DNA of 42,705 bases from Sphingopyxis sp. KK2. Lineage in GTDB: Bacteria; Pseudomonadota; Alphaproteobacteria; Sphingomonadales; Sphingomonadaceae. Position numbers and translations under genes: made by a program. Positions 33,709 to 41,932 of the stretch are shown here, piece by piece. The stretch is from contig NZ_LYVN01000022.1 of the NCBI RefSeq assembly GCF_001990265.1, positions 1 through 42,705 of the forward strand, read 5' to 3'. How positions within the stretch are numbered: the first letter of the stretch is position 1; every line of letters starts with the position of its first letter. The notes under the pieces were generated by a model. That model made no database searches and had not been told where the DNA came from. It saw only the letters and a list, made by a program, of their open reading frames with translations.

Positions 33709-34704
33709 TTATTTGGGTAGGAGGGAACCATGGAGGTCAACCTCGGGCGCCACGGCCATCGACTGGCGAAAGGCGCGCGGTGAAAGGCCGAAAGCGTCGC
33801 GAAACGCATGGCTGAAATGCGAGGCGTCGGCAAAGCCGCGCCGCATGGCGATCTCGGTGATCGAATAGGAGGCCATCGACCGGCTGGAGAGGTCGCTGCG
33901 CGCCGCGAGCAACCGCCGCTCGCGAATCCATGTGCCTACGGTCACGCCGAATTCCTCGAACAGCCGATGCAGATAGCGCGGACTGAACCGGAAGGCCGCG
34001 GCGATGCTCGCTGCGGATAGCCCCGGGTCGCCCAGATGCGCGACGATATGATCCTGCACCCGGCCAAGCAATGCGCGGCGAAAGTTGGTCCCGCCGAGTT
34101 GCTCGGCATCGGGCCGGAAAGCCGCCGCGACCAGTTCGACCGTCGCGCGCAAGACGGCGGACCGATCGCGCGGGTCGACTGTCTCGACTGTGCGGTGGAT
34201 TTGCCGCAGGTGCGAAAGCAGGATCGCGCCCAGCCCCGCGCTGCCGTCGACGGTCAGCCCGCACATGTCCTCGATCCCCGGCACGATCGTCTTTGCCATC
34301 TGGTGCGGGATCATGATCGACAACTGATGCAGTTGCTCGCTGTTCCGAAACATCGCCGGGCGGGTGCTGTCCCACACCGCGATCGTATCGCGGCGGACGA
34401 CCGATTCATTGCGCCCCTGACGGAGCAGGCACCGCCCCTCCTCGAAATAGAGGAGGCAGAAATAATCCTCGGCTCCGCGTTTCACCTCGTCCATCGTGCG
34501 ATAGCCGGTGACCGGGTCGCAAATGATGTCGGTAAAGACGAAATCGTCGATCGCGCGGCGGCGGACCTGCGCCTCATAGCGCTCGCCGCTCCCTTCGCTC
34601 AGCGCCCAATGGAAATGGGTGCGATCGAACACTTCCTGGAACCCCGGCAACTGGCGCGGCGGCGGCAAATGCTCCGATGTCCATTTTTCCTCGGTCAGAA
34701 ACAT
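33709..34704 (-). CDS. AraC/XylS family transcriptional regulator (331 aa)
   Basis: A cupin-like AraC-binding-domain-2 N-terminal part (residues about 30-200, with VWDSTRPAMFRNSEQLHQLSIMIP) and a C-terminal pair of helix-turn-helix units (LSAASIAAAFRFSPRYLHRLFE, then ITEIAMRRGFADASHFSHAFR and GLSPRAFR). The length of 331 aa is usual for XylS/FeaR-like activators. ATG at 34704 with GGAGAGAGG. Divergent from TBDR4 over a 277-base gap and lying between the two block C operons, it is the obvious activator of one or both. The effector is unknown. Confidence 0.92.
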   Translation of the reverse strand: MFLTEEKWTSEHLPPPRQLPGFQEVFDRTHFHWALSEGSGERYEAQVRRRAIDDFVFTDIICDPVTGYRTMDEVKRGAEDYFCLLYFEEGRCLLRQGRNESVVRRDTIAVWDSTRPAMFRNSEQLHQLSIMIPHQMAKTIVPGIEDMCGLTVDGSAGLGAILLSHLRQIHRTVETVDPRDRSAVLRATVELVAAAFRPDAEQLGGTNFRRALLGRVQDHIVAHLGDPGLSAASIAAAFRFSPRYLHRLFEEFGVTVGTWIRERRLLAARSDLSSRSMASYSITEIAMRRGFADASHFSHAFRDAFGLSPRAFRQSMAVAPEVDLHGSLLPK

Positions 34705-34981
34705 GGTCTGCCCTCTCTCCAACCCGGCAAGCTATGCGGTTTGCAGCGTGGATGCAATCTACGACACAGATCGGTGCACGCTCATACAAATATGGTTGCG
34801 CTGCGAAACAAGTGGCGCCCCAAAGCCCCAGCTTTTCGTGCACTACAGCCCGCCCGCCCAGTTCTCCCTCAACCAAATTTTGCACCGCTCAGGCACATGC
34901 GCGAGGCGTCGCCACCGGCCTAGAAGACGGAATGAGCAGGACGCCCCAACAGAGGGCGCCGACATCCTGGGAGGGAATATC
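34705..34981. promoter_or_regulatory. AraC/TBDR4 divergent intergenic region
   Basis: This 277-base gap holds no gene. It contains two near-identical direct repeats, TGCACGCTCA (34775-34784) and TGCACCGCTCA (34881-34891), 106 bases apart. AraC-type regulators often bind direct repeats, so they are candidate sites, but two short words are weak evidence. No convincing -35/-10 pair was picked. Confidence 0.35.
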
Positions 34982-37204
34982 ATGAAGAGCCAGTTCCGAA
35001 CGTCGCTTCTGACCGCCGCCGCCTTTTCGGTCCTCACCCTGGCCACGCCGGCGTTTGCGCAGGACGGCGCCGAGACCGATGCGCCGAGCGGCGGCGTCGG
35101 AGAGATCGTCGTCACCGCGCAGAAGCGCGCGCAGAATCTGCAGGACGTCCCCATCTCGGTCAGCGCGTTCGACGATACGGCGATCCGGGAAGCCGGCTTC
35201 ACCAATAGCCTTTCGATCGGCGATCAGGTTCCCAACCTCGAGATCAAGACCTTTGGCGGCGTGCCCAACATCTTCATCCGCGGCGTCGGCAACAATGATT
35301 TCAACGCCTCGTCGATCGGCCCGATCAGTATCTACCGCGACGATGTCGTCGTCGCCTCGACGGGCAGCCAGATCTTCTCGCTGTTCGACCTCGAACGGAT
35401 CGAAGTGGTGCGCGGCCCGCAAGGCACGCTGTTCGGCAAGAATACCACCGGCGGCGCGATCCAGTTCTTCTCGAAGCTTCCCGACGGCGAATTCGAGGGC
35501 AATGCCCGCTTCGGCTATGGCCGCTTCGACCTGTTCGAGGGCGAGGCCGCCGTCAGCCTGCCCTTGGACGACACGCTGTCGCTGCGCGTCGCCGGCATCG
35601 TGCGCCGCCGCGACGGCGAAAAGATCAACCTGTTCACCGGCGACCGCGCGATCGATGTCGACGAAGCGGCGGCCCGCGCCATCCTGCGCTGGCAACCGAG
35701 CGGCGACACCGACATCCGCCTGTCGGTCGGCGGCGGACGCGACCGCAGCGACTATCTGGAAAACAAGCCGGTGGGCACGATCAACGGCGCCGACCTGTTC
35801 GGCTATTCCGATCCGTTCCCCGACAATCCCAATCTTCTCAACTTCAACGGCCAGTCGCGCAACCACAGCGACAATGTCTTCGTCAACCTCAGCATCGCTC
35901 AGAGCTTCGGCGACTTCACGTTCAAGTCGATCAGCGGCTACGACAAGAGCGATGTCGACAACCGCGTCGACGTCGACGGTGGCACCAAGCGCGTCGACGA
36001 AATCACCTTTCTGACCGACGCCGAGCAATGGACGCAGGAGTTCCAGCTCGCCTATGACAATGGTCCGCTGAACGCGATCGGCGGCCTCTATTATTTCCAG
36101 GAGAATCTGGATGCCGACAGCAATGCCGACCTGCTCGGCGAGCTGACCTTTGCGCAGGGCGCGCTGCCGCTGATCACGCGCGCGACGCGCAAGAACCGGG
36201 CTTATGCGATCTTCGGGCAAGCAACCTATGCGGTGATCCCGACGCTACGACTGACCGTCGGTGGGCGTTACACAATCGACAAGGTGCGCGCGACGCACCG
36301 CGCCGACCTCGTCCCGGGCTTCTTCGACGCCGACATCCCGGACGGAACGCCTGTGCCGCTGGTGCCATTTGCTTCGCTGCGCGACACCTTCAAATCCTTC
36401 ACCTGGCGGATCGCTGCCGATGTCGATGTGACCGACGACATCCTTGCCTATGCGAGCGTCGACCGTGGCTTCAAGGCGGGCGGCTTCAACATCGGAATCA
36501 TCACGAGCGTCGCCGAGCGGACGCAGGTCGATCCGGAATATCTGACCTCCTACGAAATCGGACTGAAGAGCACCCTCTTCGACCGCCGCCTGCGGCTCAA
36601 CCTCTCCGCCTTCTATTACGACTATACCGATCTGCAGGTGCTGTCGGTGAACCGGCAGGCGGGCAGCGCGGTGCCGACGCTGGGCCTCGACAATGCCGCC
36701 GACGCCACGATCAAGGGGATCGAGGTCGAGGCGACGGCGGTGCCGACCGACTGGCTCGACATGGGGCTCAACCTCGGCATCCTCGATGCGAAGTACAAAA
36801 ACTACCTGTCGGGTGCGATCGACCCGGTGACCGGCGATCCGCGCGACTTTTCGGGCAACCGCATGCCCGGAGCACCAAAGTTCACCCTGTCGACCTTTGC
36901 GCAGGTCACCGTGCCGGTCGGCCGGTTCGAGACGCGCTGGCGCGCCGAATATAACTACACCGGCAAGAAATATTACAACAATGCCCAAGACGAGTTGATC
37001 AGCTCCGGCGAAGGCTATGGCCTCCTCAATCTTCGCGTCGCTTTCGCCGATCCCGATCAGGGGTGGGAACTCGCCGCTTGGGCGAAAAATGTCACTGGCA
37101 AGGCCTATATCGTCGACGCCACCGACACGAGCGGTTTTGGCTTCGTGCCACGCTATTATGGCGAACGGTCGACCTATGGCGCCGAATTCTCCTTCAAATT
37201 CTGA
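34982..37204 (+). CDS. TonB-dependent receptor (TBDR4, 740 aa)
   Basis: Outer-membrane receptor. The signal peptide ends AFA|Q (26/27), EIVVTAQKR at 41-49, plug motif IEVVRGPQGTLFGKNTTGGA, and a barrel ending in Phe (AEFSFKF). ATG at 34982 with GGGAGGGAA; the frame is open further upstream through the intergenic region but the signal peptide fixes the start. It is followed after 25 bases by a cupin gene and then a CoA ligase, all on the plus strand. Probably activated by the divergent AraC protein; uptake of an organic substrate is inferred. Confidence 0.93.
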   Translation: MKSQFRTSLLTAAAFSVLTLATPAFAQDGAETDAPSGGVGEIVVTAQKRAQNLQDVPISVSAFDDTAIREAGFTNSLSIGDQVPNLEIKTFGGVPNIFIRGVGNNDFNASSIGPISIYRDDVVVASTGSQIFSLFDLERIEVVRGPQGTLFGKNTTGGAIQFFSKLPDGEFEGNARFGYGRFDLFEGEAAVSLPLDDTLSLRVAGIVRRRDGEKINLFTGDRAIDVDEAAARAILRWQPSGDTDIRLSVGGGRDRSDYLENKPVGTINGADLFGYSDPFPDNPNLLNFNGQSRNHSDNVFVNLSIAQSFGDFTFKSISGYDKSDVDNRVDVDGGTKRVDEITFLTDAEQWTQEFQLAYDNGPLNAIGGLYYFQENLDADSNADLLGELTFAQGALPLITRATRKNRAYAIFGQATYAVIPTLRLTVGGRYTIDKVRATHRADLVPGFFDADIPDGTPVPLVPFASLRDTFKSFTWRIAADVDVTDDILAYASVDRGFKAGGFNIGIITSVAERTQVDPEYLTSYEIGLKSTLFDRRLRLNLSAFYYDYTDLQVLSVNRQAGSAVPTLGLDNAADATIKGIEVEATAVPTDWLDMGLNLGILDAKYKNYLSGAIDPVTGDPRDFSGNRMPGAPKFTLSTFAQVTVPVGRFETRWRAEYNYTGKKYYNNAQDELISSGEGYGLLNLRVAFADPDQGWELAAWAKNVTGKAYIVDATDTSGFGFVPRYYGERSTYGAEFSFKF

Positions 37205-37229
37205 CCCTTTATCGCGCGAGTATATCGAC

Positions 37230-37622
37230 ATGATGGACGAACATCTGACTCCCCCTGCCGCCATGAAATGGGCCCCGATCGCCGACGGCATCGAATTCGC
37301 GCTGCTCTATTCGAGCGCCGAGACCGGCCGCTGGACGGTGCTGTTCCGCGCCCAGCCCGGCAGCTTCTTCGGGCCGCATCGCCATCTTGGCGCAGGCGAA
37401 TATTATGTGACCAAGGGCCGCATGACCTATCGCATGGGCGAGGCGGGTCCGGGCACCTATGGCTATGAACCGCTGGACGTCATCCACGACCACACCGCCT
37501 TTCCCGAGTATACCGAACTGCTCTTCACCAACTACGGACCGATTGCGTTCCTCGACGAAGCGGGCGAGATATCGTCGATCCTCGATCACAAATTGCTCGA
37601 GGATCTGACCGCGGCCGTGTGA
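37230..37622 (+). CDS. Cupin-fold protein, 2,4'-dihydroxyacetophenone dioxygenase-like (130 aa)
   Basis: A single small cupin barrel: GRWTVLFRAQPGSFFGPHRHLGAGEYYVTKG across about residues 33-65 holds the metal motif HRH...E, and the second motif has VIHDHTAFPEYTELLF. This resembles the ChrR-cupin/2,4'-dihydroxyacetophenone dioxygenase family, whose namesake cleaves an alpha-hydroxyketone side chain with iron and O2. Tandem ATGs at 37230 and 37233; the frame runs upstream inside TBDR4 but the family N-terminus starts here. 25 bases after TBDR4 and 4 bases before the CoA ligase. Function by family name alone is uncertain; oxidative cleavage of a hydroxyketone would fit the neighbouring E1 genes. 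Confidence 0.8.
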   Translation: MMDEHLTPPAAMKWAPIADGIEFALLYSSAETGRWTVLFRAQPGSFFGPHRHLGAGEYYVTKGRMTYRMGEAGPGTYGYEPLDVIHDHTAFPEYTELLFTNYGPIAFLDEAGEISSILDHKLLEDLTAAV

Positions 37623-37626
37623 GACC

Positions 37627-39510
37627 ATGAGCGACAATTACGAAGACGCCTATGCCCGCAGCCTCGCCGACCCCGACGCCTTCTGGCTCGAGGCGGCCGG
37701 CGCGATCGACTGGATAGACCGGCCGCGAACCGGATGGACCGATGGTCTGGGCTGGTTCGTCGACGGCACCCTCAACAGCTGTTACAATGCCGTCGACCGT
37801 CATGTCGCAGCGGGACGCGGCGGCGACGTCGCCGTGATCTACGAAAGCCCCGTAACCGGCGCGCGGCAGCGTATCGACTTCGACACGCTGCTCGACCGGG
37901 TATCACGCACCGCCGGGATGCTGGCGGACCTTGGCGTCGGCAAGGGCGACCGAGTGATCATCTATATGCCGATGATCCCCGAGACGCTGTTCGCGATGCT
38001 CGCCTGTGCACGGATCGGCGCGATCCATTCGGTGGTGTTCGGTGGCTTCGCAGCGCCCGAACTCGCCAAGCGCATCGACGATGCGACCCCGCGTGTGCTG
38101 CTGACCGCTTCGTGCGGGATCGAGGGCGGGCGGATCCTGCCTTACAAACCGCTCGTCGACCATGCGCTCGACCTTGCGGCCCACCGCGTCGAGCATGTCC
38201 TGCTGTTGCAGCGCCCGCAATGCGCCGCCGACCTGATCCCCGGCCGCGACCGCGACTGGGCCGAAGGCTATGACGCAGCCGCCCCGACGCCTTGCGTTCC
38301 CGTCGCAGCGACCGACCCGCTCTATATCCTGTACACGTCGGGGACGACGGGCACGCCAAAGGGCGTGGTGCGCCAGAACGGCGGCCACGCCGTCGCCCTC
38401 GCCTGGAGCATGCGGCACATCTACGGGATCAAGCCCGGCGAAACCTTCTGGGCGGCATCCGATGTCGGCTGGGTCGTCGGACACAGTTACATCGTCTATG
38501 GGCCGCTGATCGCGGGATGCACCACCCTGCTTTTCGAAGGCAAACCCGTCGGCACCCCCGACGCCGGGACATTCTGGCGTACGATCGCCGACCACCGCGT
38601 CGATATCTTCTTCACGGCCCCCACGGCGATCCGCGCCGTCCGCAAGGAAGATCCGGACGGCGGCTTTATCCGCGATATCGGCACCGGACGCCTGCGCGCG
38701 ATGTTCCTGGCCGGCGAGCGCGCCGACCCCGACACATTGCTGTGGGCGGAGCAGCATCTGGACATGCCCGTGATCGACCATTGGTGGCAGACCGAACTCG
38801 GCTGGCCCGCGGTCGCAACCTGCCTCGGTCTCGGAGACGAACGCCGCCGCGCCGGCAGCGCCGGCTTCCCGGTTCCCGGTTTCCGGTTTGCGGTGCTCGG
38901 CGACGACGGCGTATCCGTCGCTCCCGGTGCGAGTGGCCATATGACCGTCGCCACGCCGCTGCCGCCCGGCTGCTATTCCTCTCTTTGGAACAATGCCGAG
39001 GGGTACGGCCGCGCCTTCCAGAGCTTCGCCGGTCATTATGAAAGCGGCGACGCCGGCCATGTCGATAGCGACGGTTTCGTCCACATCATGGGCCGCACCG
39101 ACGATATCATCAACGTCGCCGGCCACCGCCTGTCGACGGGCCAGATCGAACAGATCATCGCTGCGCATCCCGCCGTCGCAGAATGCGCCGTCATCGGCGC
39201 CGACGACGGCCTGAAGGGCATGGTCCCGATCGCCTTTGCGATTACCAAGAGCGGCGTCGACGCCGGCGACGCCCTGCCCGGCGAGATCGTCTCGCTCGTC
39301 CGGCAGGAACTGGGGCCGGTCGCTGCCTTGAAGCAGGTGCATATCGTGGGCGCACTGCCCAAGACCCGATCGGGAAAAATCCTGCGCGCCGCGATACGCG
39401 GCATCGTCAACGGAGCCGATGTCGGCATCCCGCCGACGATCGAAAATCCCGATGCGCTGGCGAAGATCGCAGAATTGATGCAGTCCCGGCAGCATGCGGC
39501 GGCAACCTAG
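37627..39510 (+). CDS. prpE: Propionate/acetate-CoA ligase, PrpE-like (627 aa)
   Basis: Acetyl-CoA-synthetase-type ANL enzyme; at 627 aa it is closer to PrpE than to Acs (about 650). N-terminal ACS domain (NSCYNAVDRHV), P-loop YTSGTTGTPKGVVR near 235-248, WWQTELGWP near 380, YESGDAGH, and the C-terminal KTRSGKILR with Lys584 as the adenylation/acetylation site. It activates a short-chain acid such as propionate or acetate. ATG at 37627, four bases after the cupin stop. As last gene of the AraC-linked operon it probably activates a short acid released by the pathway; the gene symbol reflects family likeness, not proven substrate. Confidence 0.85.
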   Translation: MSDNYEDAYARSLADPDAFWLEAAGAIDWIDRPRTGWTDGLGWFVDGTLNSCYNAVDRHVAAGRGGDVAVIYESPVTGARQRIDFDTLLDRVSRTAGMLADLGVGKGDRVIIYMPMIPETLFAMLACARIGAIHSVVFGGFAAPELAKRIDDATPRVLLTASCGIEGGRILPYKPLVDHALDLAAHRVEHVLLLQRPQCAADLIPGRDRDWAEGYDAAAPTPCVPVAATDPLYILYTSGTTGTPKGVVRQNGGHAVALAWSMRHIYGIKPGETFWAASDVGWVVGHSYIVYGPLIAGCTTLLFEGKPVGTPDAGTFWRTIADHRVDIFFTAPTAIRAVRKEDPDGGFIRDIGTGRLRAMFLAGERADPDTLLWAEQHLDMPVIDHWWQTELGWPAVATCLGLGDERRRAGSAGFPVPGFRFAVLGDDGVSVAPGASGHMTVATPLPPGCYSSLWNNAEGYGRAFQSFAGHYESGDAGHVDSDGFVHIMGRTDDIINVAGHRLSTGQIEQIIAAHPAVAECAVIGADDGLKGMVPIAFAITKSGVDAGDALPGEIVSLVRQELGPVAALKQVHIVGALPKTRSGKILRAAIRGIVNGADVGIPPTIENPDALAKIAELMQSRQHAAAT

Positions 39511-39556
39511 GCCGAACACTTTTTGCCGATTGGAGGCTGTCAGCTTGCAGGTATCA

Positions 39557-39583
39557 ATCCGACATAGCCGACATAGCCGACAT
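39557..39583 (+). repeat. Three tandem 9-bp repeats
   Basis: ATCCGACAT followed by two exact AGCCGACAT units. It lies in the 300-base gap between prpE and tRNA-Tyr, which otherwise holds only the weak coding remnant described next. No function suggested. Confidence 0.6.
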
Positions 39584-39603
39584 TTACAAAACCTTCTCCG
39601 CAG

Positions 39604-39765
39604 TTAACCACTTGGAAATCTAAGGCCAAAGAGAATTCTGAGGACCCCTCCGATCAGCTTTCGGTAGTCTGCAATTTGCCGATCACTAATAGGAATCGTG
39701 GTCCTTTCATGAATCAACTTATTGCGAAGACCGGCGGACAGGGCGAGCGATAATACGCCAATTTT
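39604..39765 (-). pseudogene. Possible 3' gene remnant with RN-x3-H motif
   Basis: On the minus strand a frame with no start codon (no in-frame ATG or GTG between the tRNA and here) reads ALSAGLRNKLIHERTTIP, then ISDRQIADYRKLIGGVLRIL, and stops at 39604-39606. It looks protein-like, and RNKLIH matches the Rx4-6H motif of HEPN domains, in which Asn follows the Arg. It may be the tail of a gene cut off when the region beside tRNA-Tyr was rearranged. The evidence is a short stretch only; it may also be chance. Confidence 0.3.
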
Positions 39766-39810
39766 TCCGGGATTTCTAGGAACTTCAGCGGATGCCCTCG
39801 GATTGGAGGA

Positions 39811-39896
39811 TGGTGGACAGGGCTGGATTCGAACCAGCGTACGGAAAACCGGGCAGATTTACAGTCTGCTGCCTTTAACCACTCGGCCACCTGTCC
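39811..39896 (-). tRNA. tRNA-Tyr (anticodon GTA)
   Basis: A complete class II tRNA with encoded CCA. Acceptor GGACAGG pairs with CCTGTCC, D-arm GCCGAGTGGTTAAAGGC, anticodon arm GCAGA-CTGTAAA-TCTGC with GTA at 39862-39860, a long variable arm, and T-arm GCTGG-TTCGAAT-CCAGC. The discriminator A and CCA are at 39814-39811. Its 3' end points towards the catabolic blocks. Confidence 0.96.
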
Positions 39897-39975
39897 ATGG
39901 GGTCCGCGTTGGGAAGTGGCCCAATGGCGAAACGAGGCTTGCCTGTCAATGCCGCTCGTGGGAAAGGCGCGCCAT

Positions 39976-40743
39976 ATGAGACAATTTTCGCGCCATCGTC
40001 GCCCTGCGGGCCAATCGTCCAAGGGCCAGCCCATCCGTTTCTGGGGCCGCCACGCCGTCCTCGCCGCGCTCGCCAACCCCGAACGCACCGTCAAGCGCAT
40101 CTGGGGCACACGCGAAGCGCTGGGCCAGCTCGACCTGCCGCCGGTGGTGCCGATCAGCTATGCCGAGGTCACCGACCTCGCGCGCCTCGTCGCGCGCGAC
40201 GCGCCGCACCAGGGGCTGGTGATCGAGGTCGACCCGCTCGAGGGCGTTTTTCTCGGCGACCTGCTCCAGGAAGAGGTCGATGCCGGCAGCACGCGCCCGC
40301 TCGTCATCCTCGACCAGGTCACCGACCCGCATAATATCGGCGCGGTGCTGCGCTCGGCGGCGGCCTTCGACGCCGCCGCGATCATCACGCAGGACCGCCA
40401 CAGCCCGCCCGAAAGCGGCGTCATCGCGCGCTCGGCGTCGGGCGCGCTCGAAATCGTGCCCTGGGTGCGCGTCGTCAACCTGTCGCGCGCGCTGGAGGAG
40501 ATTGCCGAGGCGCAATATTGGCGCATCGGGCTGATGGGCGACACCGACACGACATTGGGCTCGGTCCTCGACGGCAGCAAGGTCGCGCTCGTCCTCGGCT
40601 CCGAAGGCGACGGCATGCGGCACAATGTCATGGAACATTGCGACGTGCTGGCGAAACTGCCGATCTCGCCGCGCATGGAAAGCCTGAATATCTCGAACGC
40701 CGCGGCGATCGCGCTCTACGCGGTCGCGACAGCGCAGGGCTGA
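39976..40743 (+). CDS. rlmB: 23S rRNA (guanosine-2'-O)-methyltransferase RlmB/TrmH family (255 aa)
   Basis: SpoU/TrmH (SPOUT) methyltransferase that uses SAM to methylate a ribose 2'-OH, most likely Gm2251 of 23S rRNA. The substrate-binding N-domain begins RFWGRHAVLAAL (about 22-33). SPOUT motifs 1-3 are DPHNIGAVLRSA, LVLGSEGDGMR and ISPRMESLNISNAAAIALY. A length of 255 aa is normal for RlmB. ATG at 39976 with GGGAAAGG upstream; the frame is open further up without homology. Core gene, monocistronic, transcribed away from the divergent tRNA-Tyr and ending at a hairpin. Confidence 0.92.
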   Translation: MRQFSRHRRPAGQSSKGQPIRFWGRHAVLAALANPERTVKRIWGTREALGQLDLPPVVPISYAEVTDLARLVARDAPHQGLVIEVDPLEGVFLGDLLQEEVDAGSTRPLVILDQVTDPHNIGAVLRSAAAFDAAAIITQDRHSPPESGVIARSASGALEIVPWVRVVNLSRALEEIAEAQYWRIGLMGDTDTTLGSVLDGSKVALVLGSEGDGMRHNVMEHCDVLAKLPISPRMESLNISNAAAIALYAVATAQG

Positions 40744-40748
40744 TAGCG

Positions 40749-40768
40749 GCCCCCGCCTTCGCGGGGGC
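40749..40768. terminator. Convergent terminator between rlmB and ferredoxin genes
   Basis: GCCCCCGC, loop CTTC, GCGGGGGC: a perfect 8-bp stem in the 31-base gap between two convergent genes. There is no T run, which is common in GC-rich alphaproteobacteria. Confidence 0.7.
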
Positions 40769-40774
40769 GACGCC

Positions 40775-41089
40775 TCAATCTTCCGCGGCGATCCGTACCT
40801 TCAGCCCGTCCATCGCGTCGGTGAAGGGCAGCTGGCACGACAGGCGCGACGTGTCGTCACGGTCGGTGGTCGAATCGAGCAGGTCGTTCTCGTCCTCGCT
40901 CATCGCGGGCAGGTCGCCGACCGCGACCTCGACATGGACGTGGCAGGTCGCGCACGAACAGCAACCGCCGCACAGCGCGAGCAGTTCGTCGAACCCCGCG
41001 TCGCGGATATTTTCCATCACGGTCAGGCCGGTGTCGCCTTCGATCTCATGTTCGGTCCCGTCGCGCGTCACCACAATCAGCTTGGCCAT
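40775..41089 (-). CDS. 2Fe-2S ferredoxin, adrenodoxin type (104 aa)
   Basis: Small electron carrier. Cluster ligands follow the adrenodoxin pattern: Cys40, Cys46, Cys49 ([11 protein letters not shown]) and Cys85 (RLSCQLP). Two extra cysteines, 43 and 44, sit within the loop. The ligand spacing C-x5-C-x2-C-x35-C is canonical. The acidic stretch [16 protein letters not shown] matches the partner-binding helix. ATG at 41089; an alternative at 41095 adds two residues. Stands alone in backbone DNA, so its partner (a P450, a Rieske oxygenase, or Fe-S biogenesis) cannot be told from context. Confidence 0.93.
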   Translation of the reverse strand: MAKLIVVTRDGTEHEIEGDTGLTVMENIRDAGFDELLALCGGCCSCATCHVHVEVAVGDLPAMSEDENDLLDSTTDRDDTSRLSCQLPFTDAMDGLKVRIAAED

Positions 41090-41191
41090 GTGCATCCCCA
41101 ATTCGTTTGATTCGCATGGCCTATGTCGCGCGTTGCGCGCCAAATCAAGCGCTGCTAGTCAGGCAAGTCGGAACAAAAGGAGAATATCGCG

Positions 41192-41809
41192 ATGGGCCTC
41201 GGCCAGCAGCAGCTAAACGCCGGAATCGACGCGCTCGCGGCGATCGAGCCCGGATTCGCGCGCGCGCTCGGCCATGCCGGCTATCCCGAACCGCGCATCC
41301 GCGACCGCGGCTATGCCACGCTGCTGCGCACCATCGTCGGCCAGCAGGTCAGCGTCGCCGCCGCCAATTCGATCTGGACCAAGCTCGAGGCGGGCTTCGG
41401 CACCGGCTGCCCGGCCGAGGTGATCGCGGCCGCCGATTTCGACGCGCTGCGCGCCTGCGGCCTCTCGGCGCAGAAACAGGGCTATGCGAAAAGCCTCGCG
41501 CAGCTGGTGATCGACGGCGACCTCGCCTTCGACGCGCTCCCCGCCGACGACGAGGAGGCGATCGCGCTGCTCACCCGGGTCAAGGGCATTGGGCGCTGGT
41601 CGGCCGAAATCTACCTGCTCTTCGCCGAGGGACGCCCCGACATCTGGCCCGCGGGCGACCTTGCGGTGCAGGAAGCCGTCGGCCGCATCATGCGGCTCGA
41701 CGCGCGCCCCAGCGAGAAAGCGATCCGCGAAATTGCCGAAGCCTGGCGCCCCCACCGCGGCGCAGCGGCGGTGTTCAGCTGGCACTGCTATAATATGGAA
41801 GTGATCTGA
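41192..41809 (+). CDS. DNA-3-methyladenine glycosylase, AlkA/HhH-GPD family (205 aa)
   Basis: Base-excision repair glycosylase of the helix-hairpin-helix-GPD fold. The hairpin is VKGIGRWSAEIYLLF at 130-144, and the catalytic Asp156 lies in WPAGDLAVQ. TIVGQQVSVAAANSIW at 48-62 is the typical early helix. At 205 aa it is a short AlkA without the N-terminal TBP-like domain. ATG at 41192 with AAAGGAGA. Removes alkylated purines such as 3-methyladenine. Core gene; followed by an interspersed palindromic repeat. Confidence 0.92.
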   Translation: MGLGQQQLNAGIDALAAIEPGFARALGHAGYPEPRIRDRGYATLLRTIVGQQVSVAAANSIWTKLEAGFGTGCPAEVIAAADFDALRACGLSAQKQGYAKSLAQLVIDGDLAFDALPADDEEAIALLTRVKGIGRWSAEIYLLFAEGRPDIWPAGDLAVQEAVGRIMRLDARPSEKAIREIAEAWRPHRGAAAVFSWHCYNMEVI

Positions 41810-41829
41810 CGCGCTTATCCAAACAACTT

Positions 41830-41912
41830 CGTCATTGCGAGGAGCGAAGCGACGCGGCAATCCAGAGCCCGCGTAAACCGCCCTGGATTGCTTCGCTACG
41901 CTCGCAATGACG
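41830..41912. repeat. Interspersed palindromic element (REP/MITE-like, 83 bp)
   Basis: The ends CGTCATTGCGAG and CTCGCAATGACG are perfect inverted copies, with further internal pairing (GGAGCGAAGCGA against TCGCTACGCTC, and GCAATCCAG against CTGGATTGC). When read through, it encodes the RHCEERSDAAIQ peptide that I know as a frequent false protein in alphaproteobacteria. It sits between two plus-strand genes and may act as a terminator. Only one copy is present in the window. Confidence 0.8.
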
Positions 41913-41932
41913 AGCTTTGAGGATTGGCCCTA

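Noticed and set aside
39557..39583. Three 9-bp tandem units as an attachment site or iteron set
   Set aside because: Only three short copies, with no replication or recombinase gene nearby; kept only as a simple repeat.
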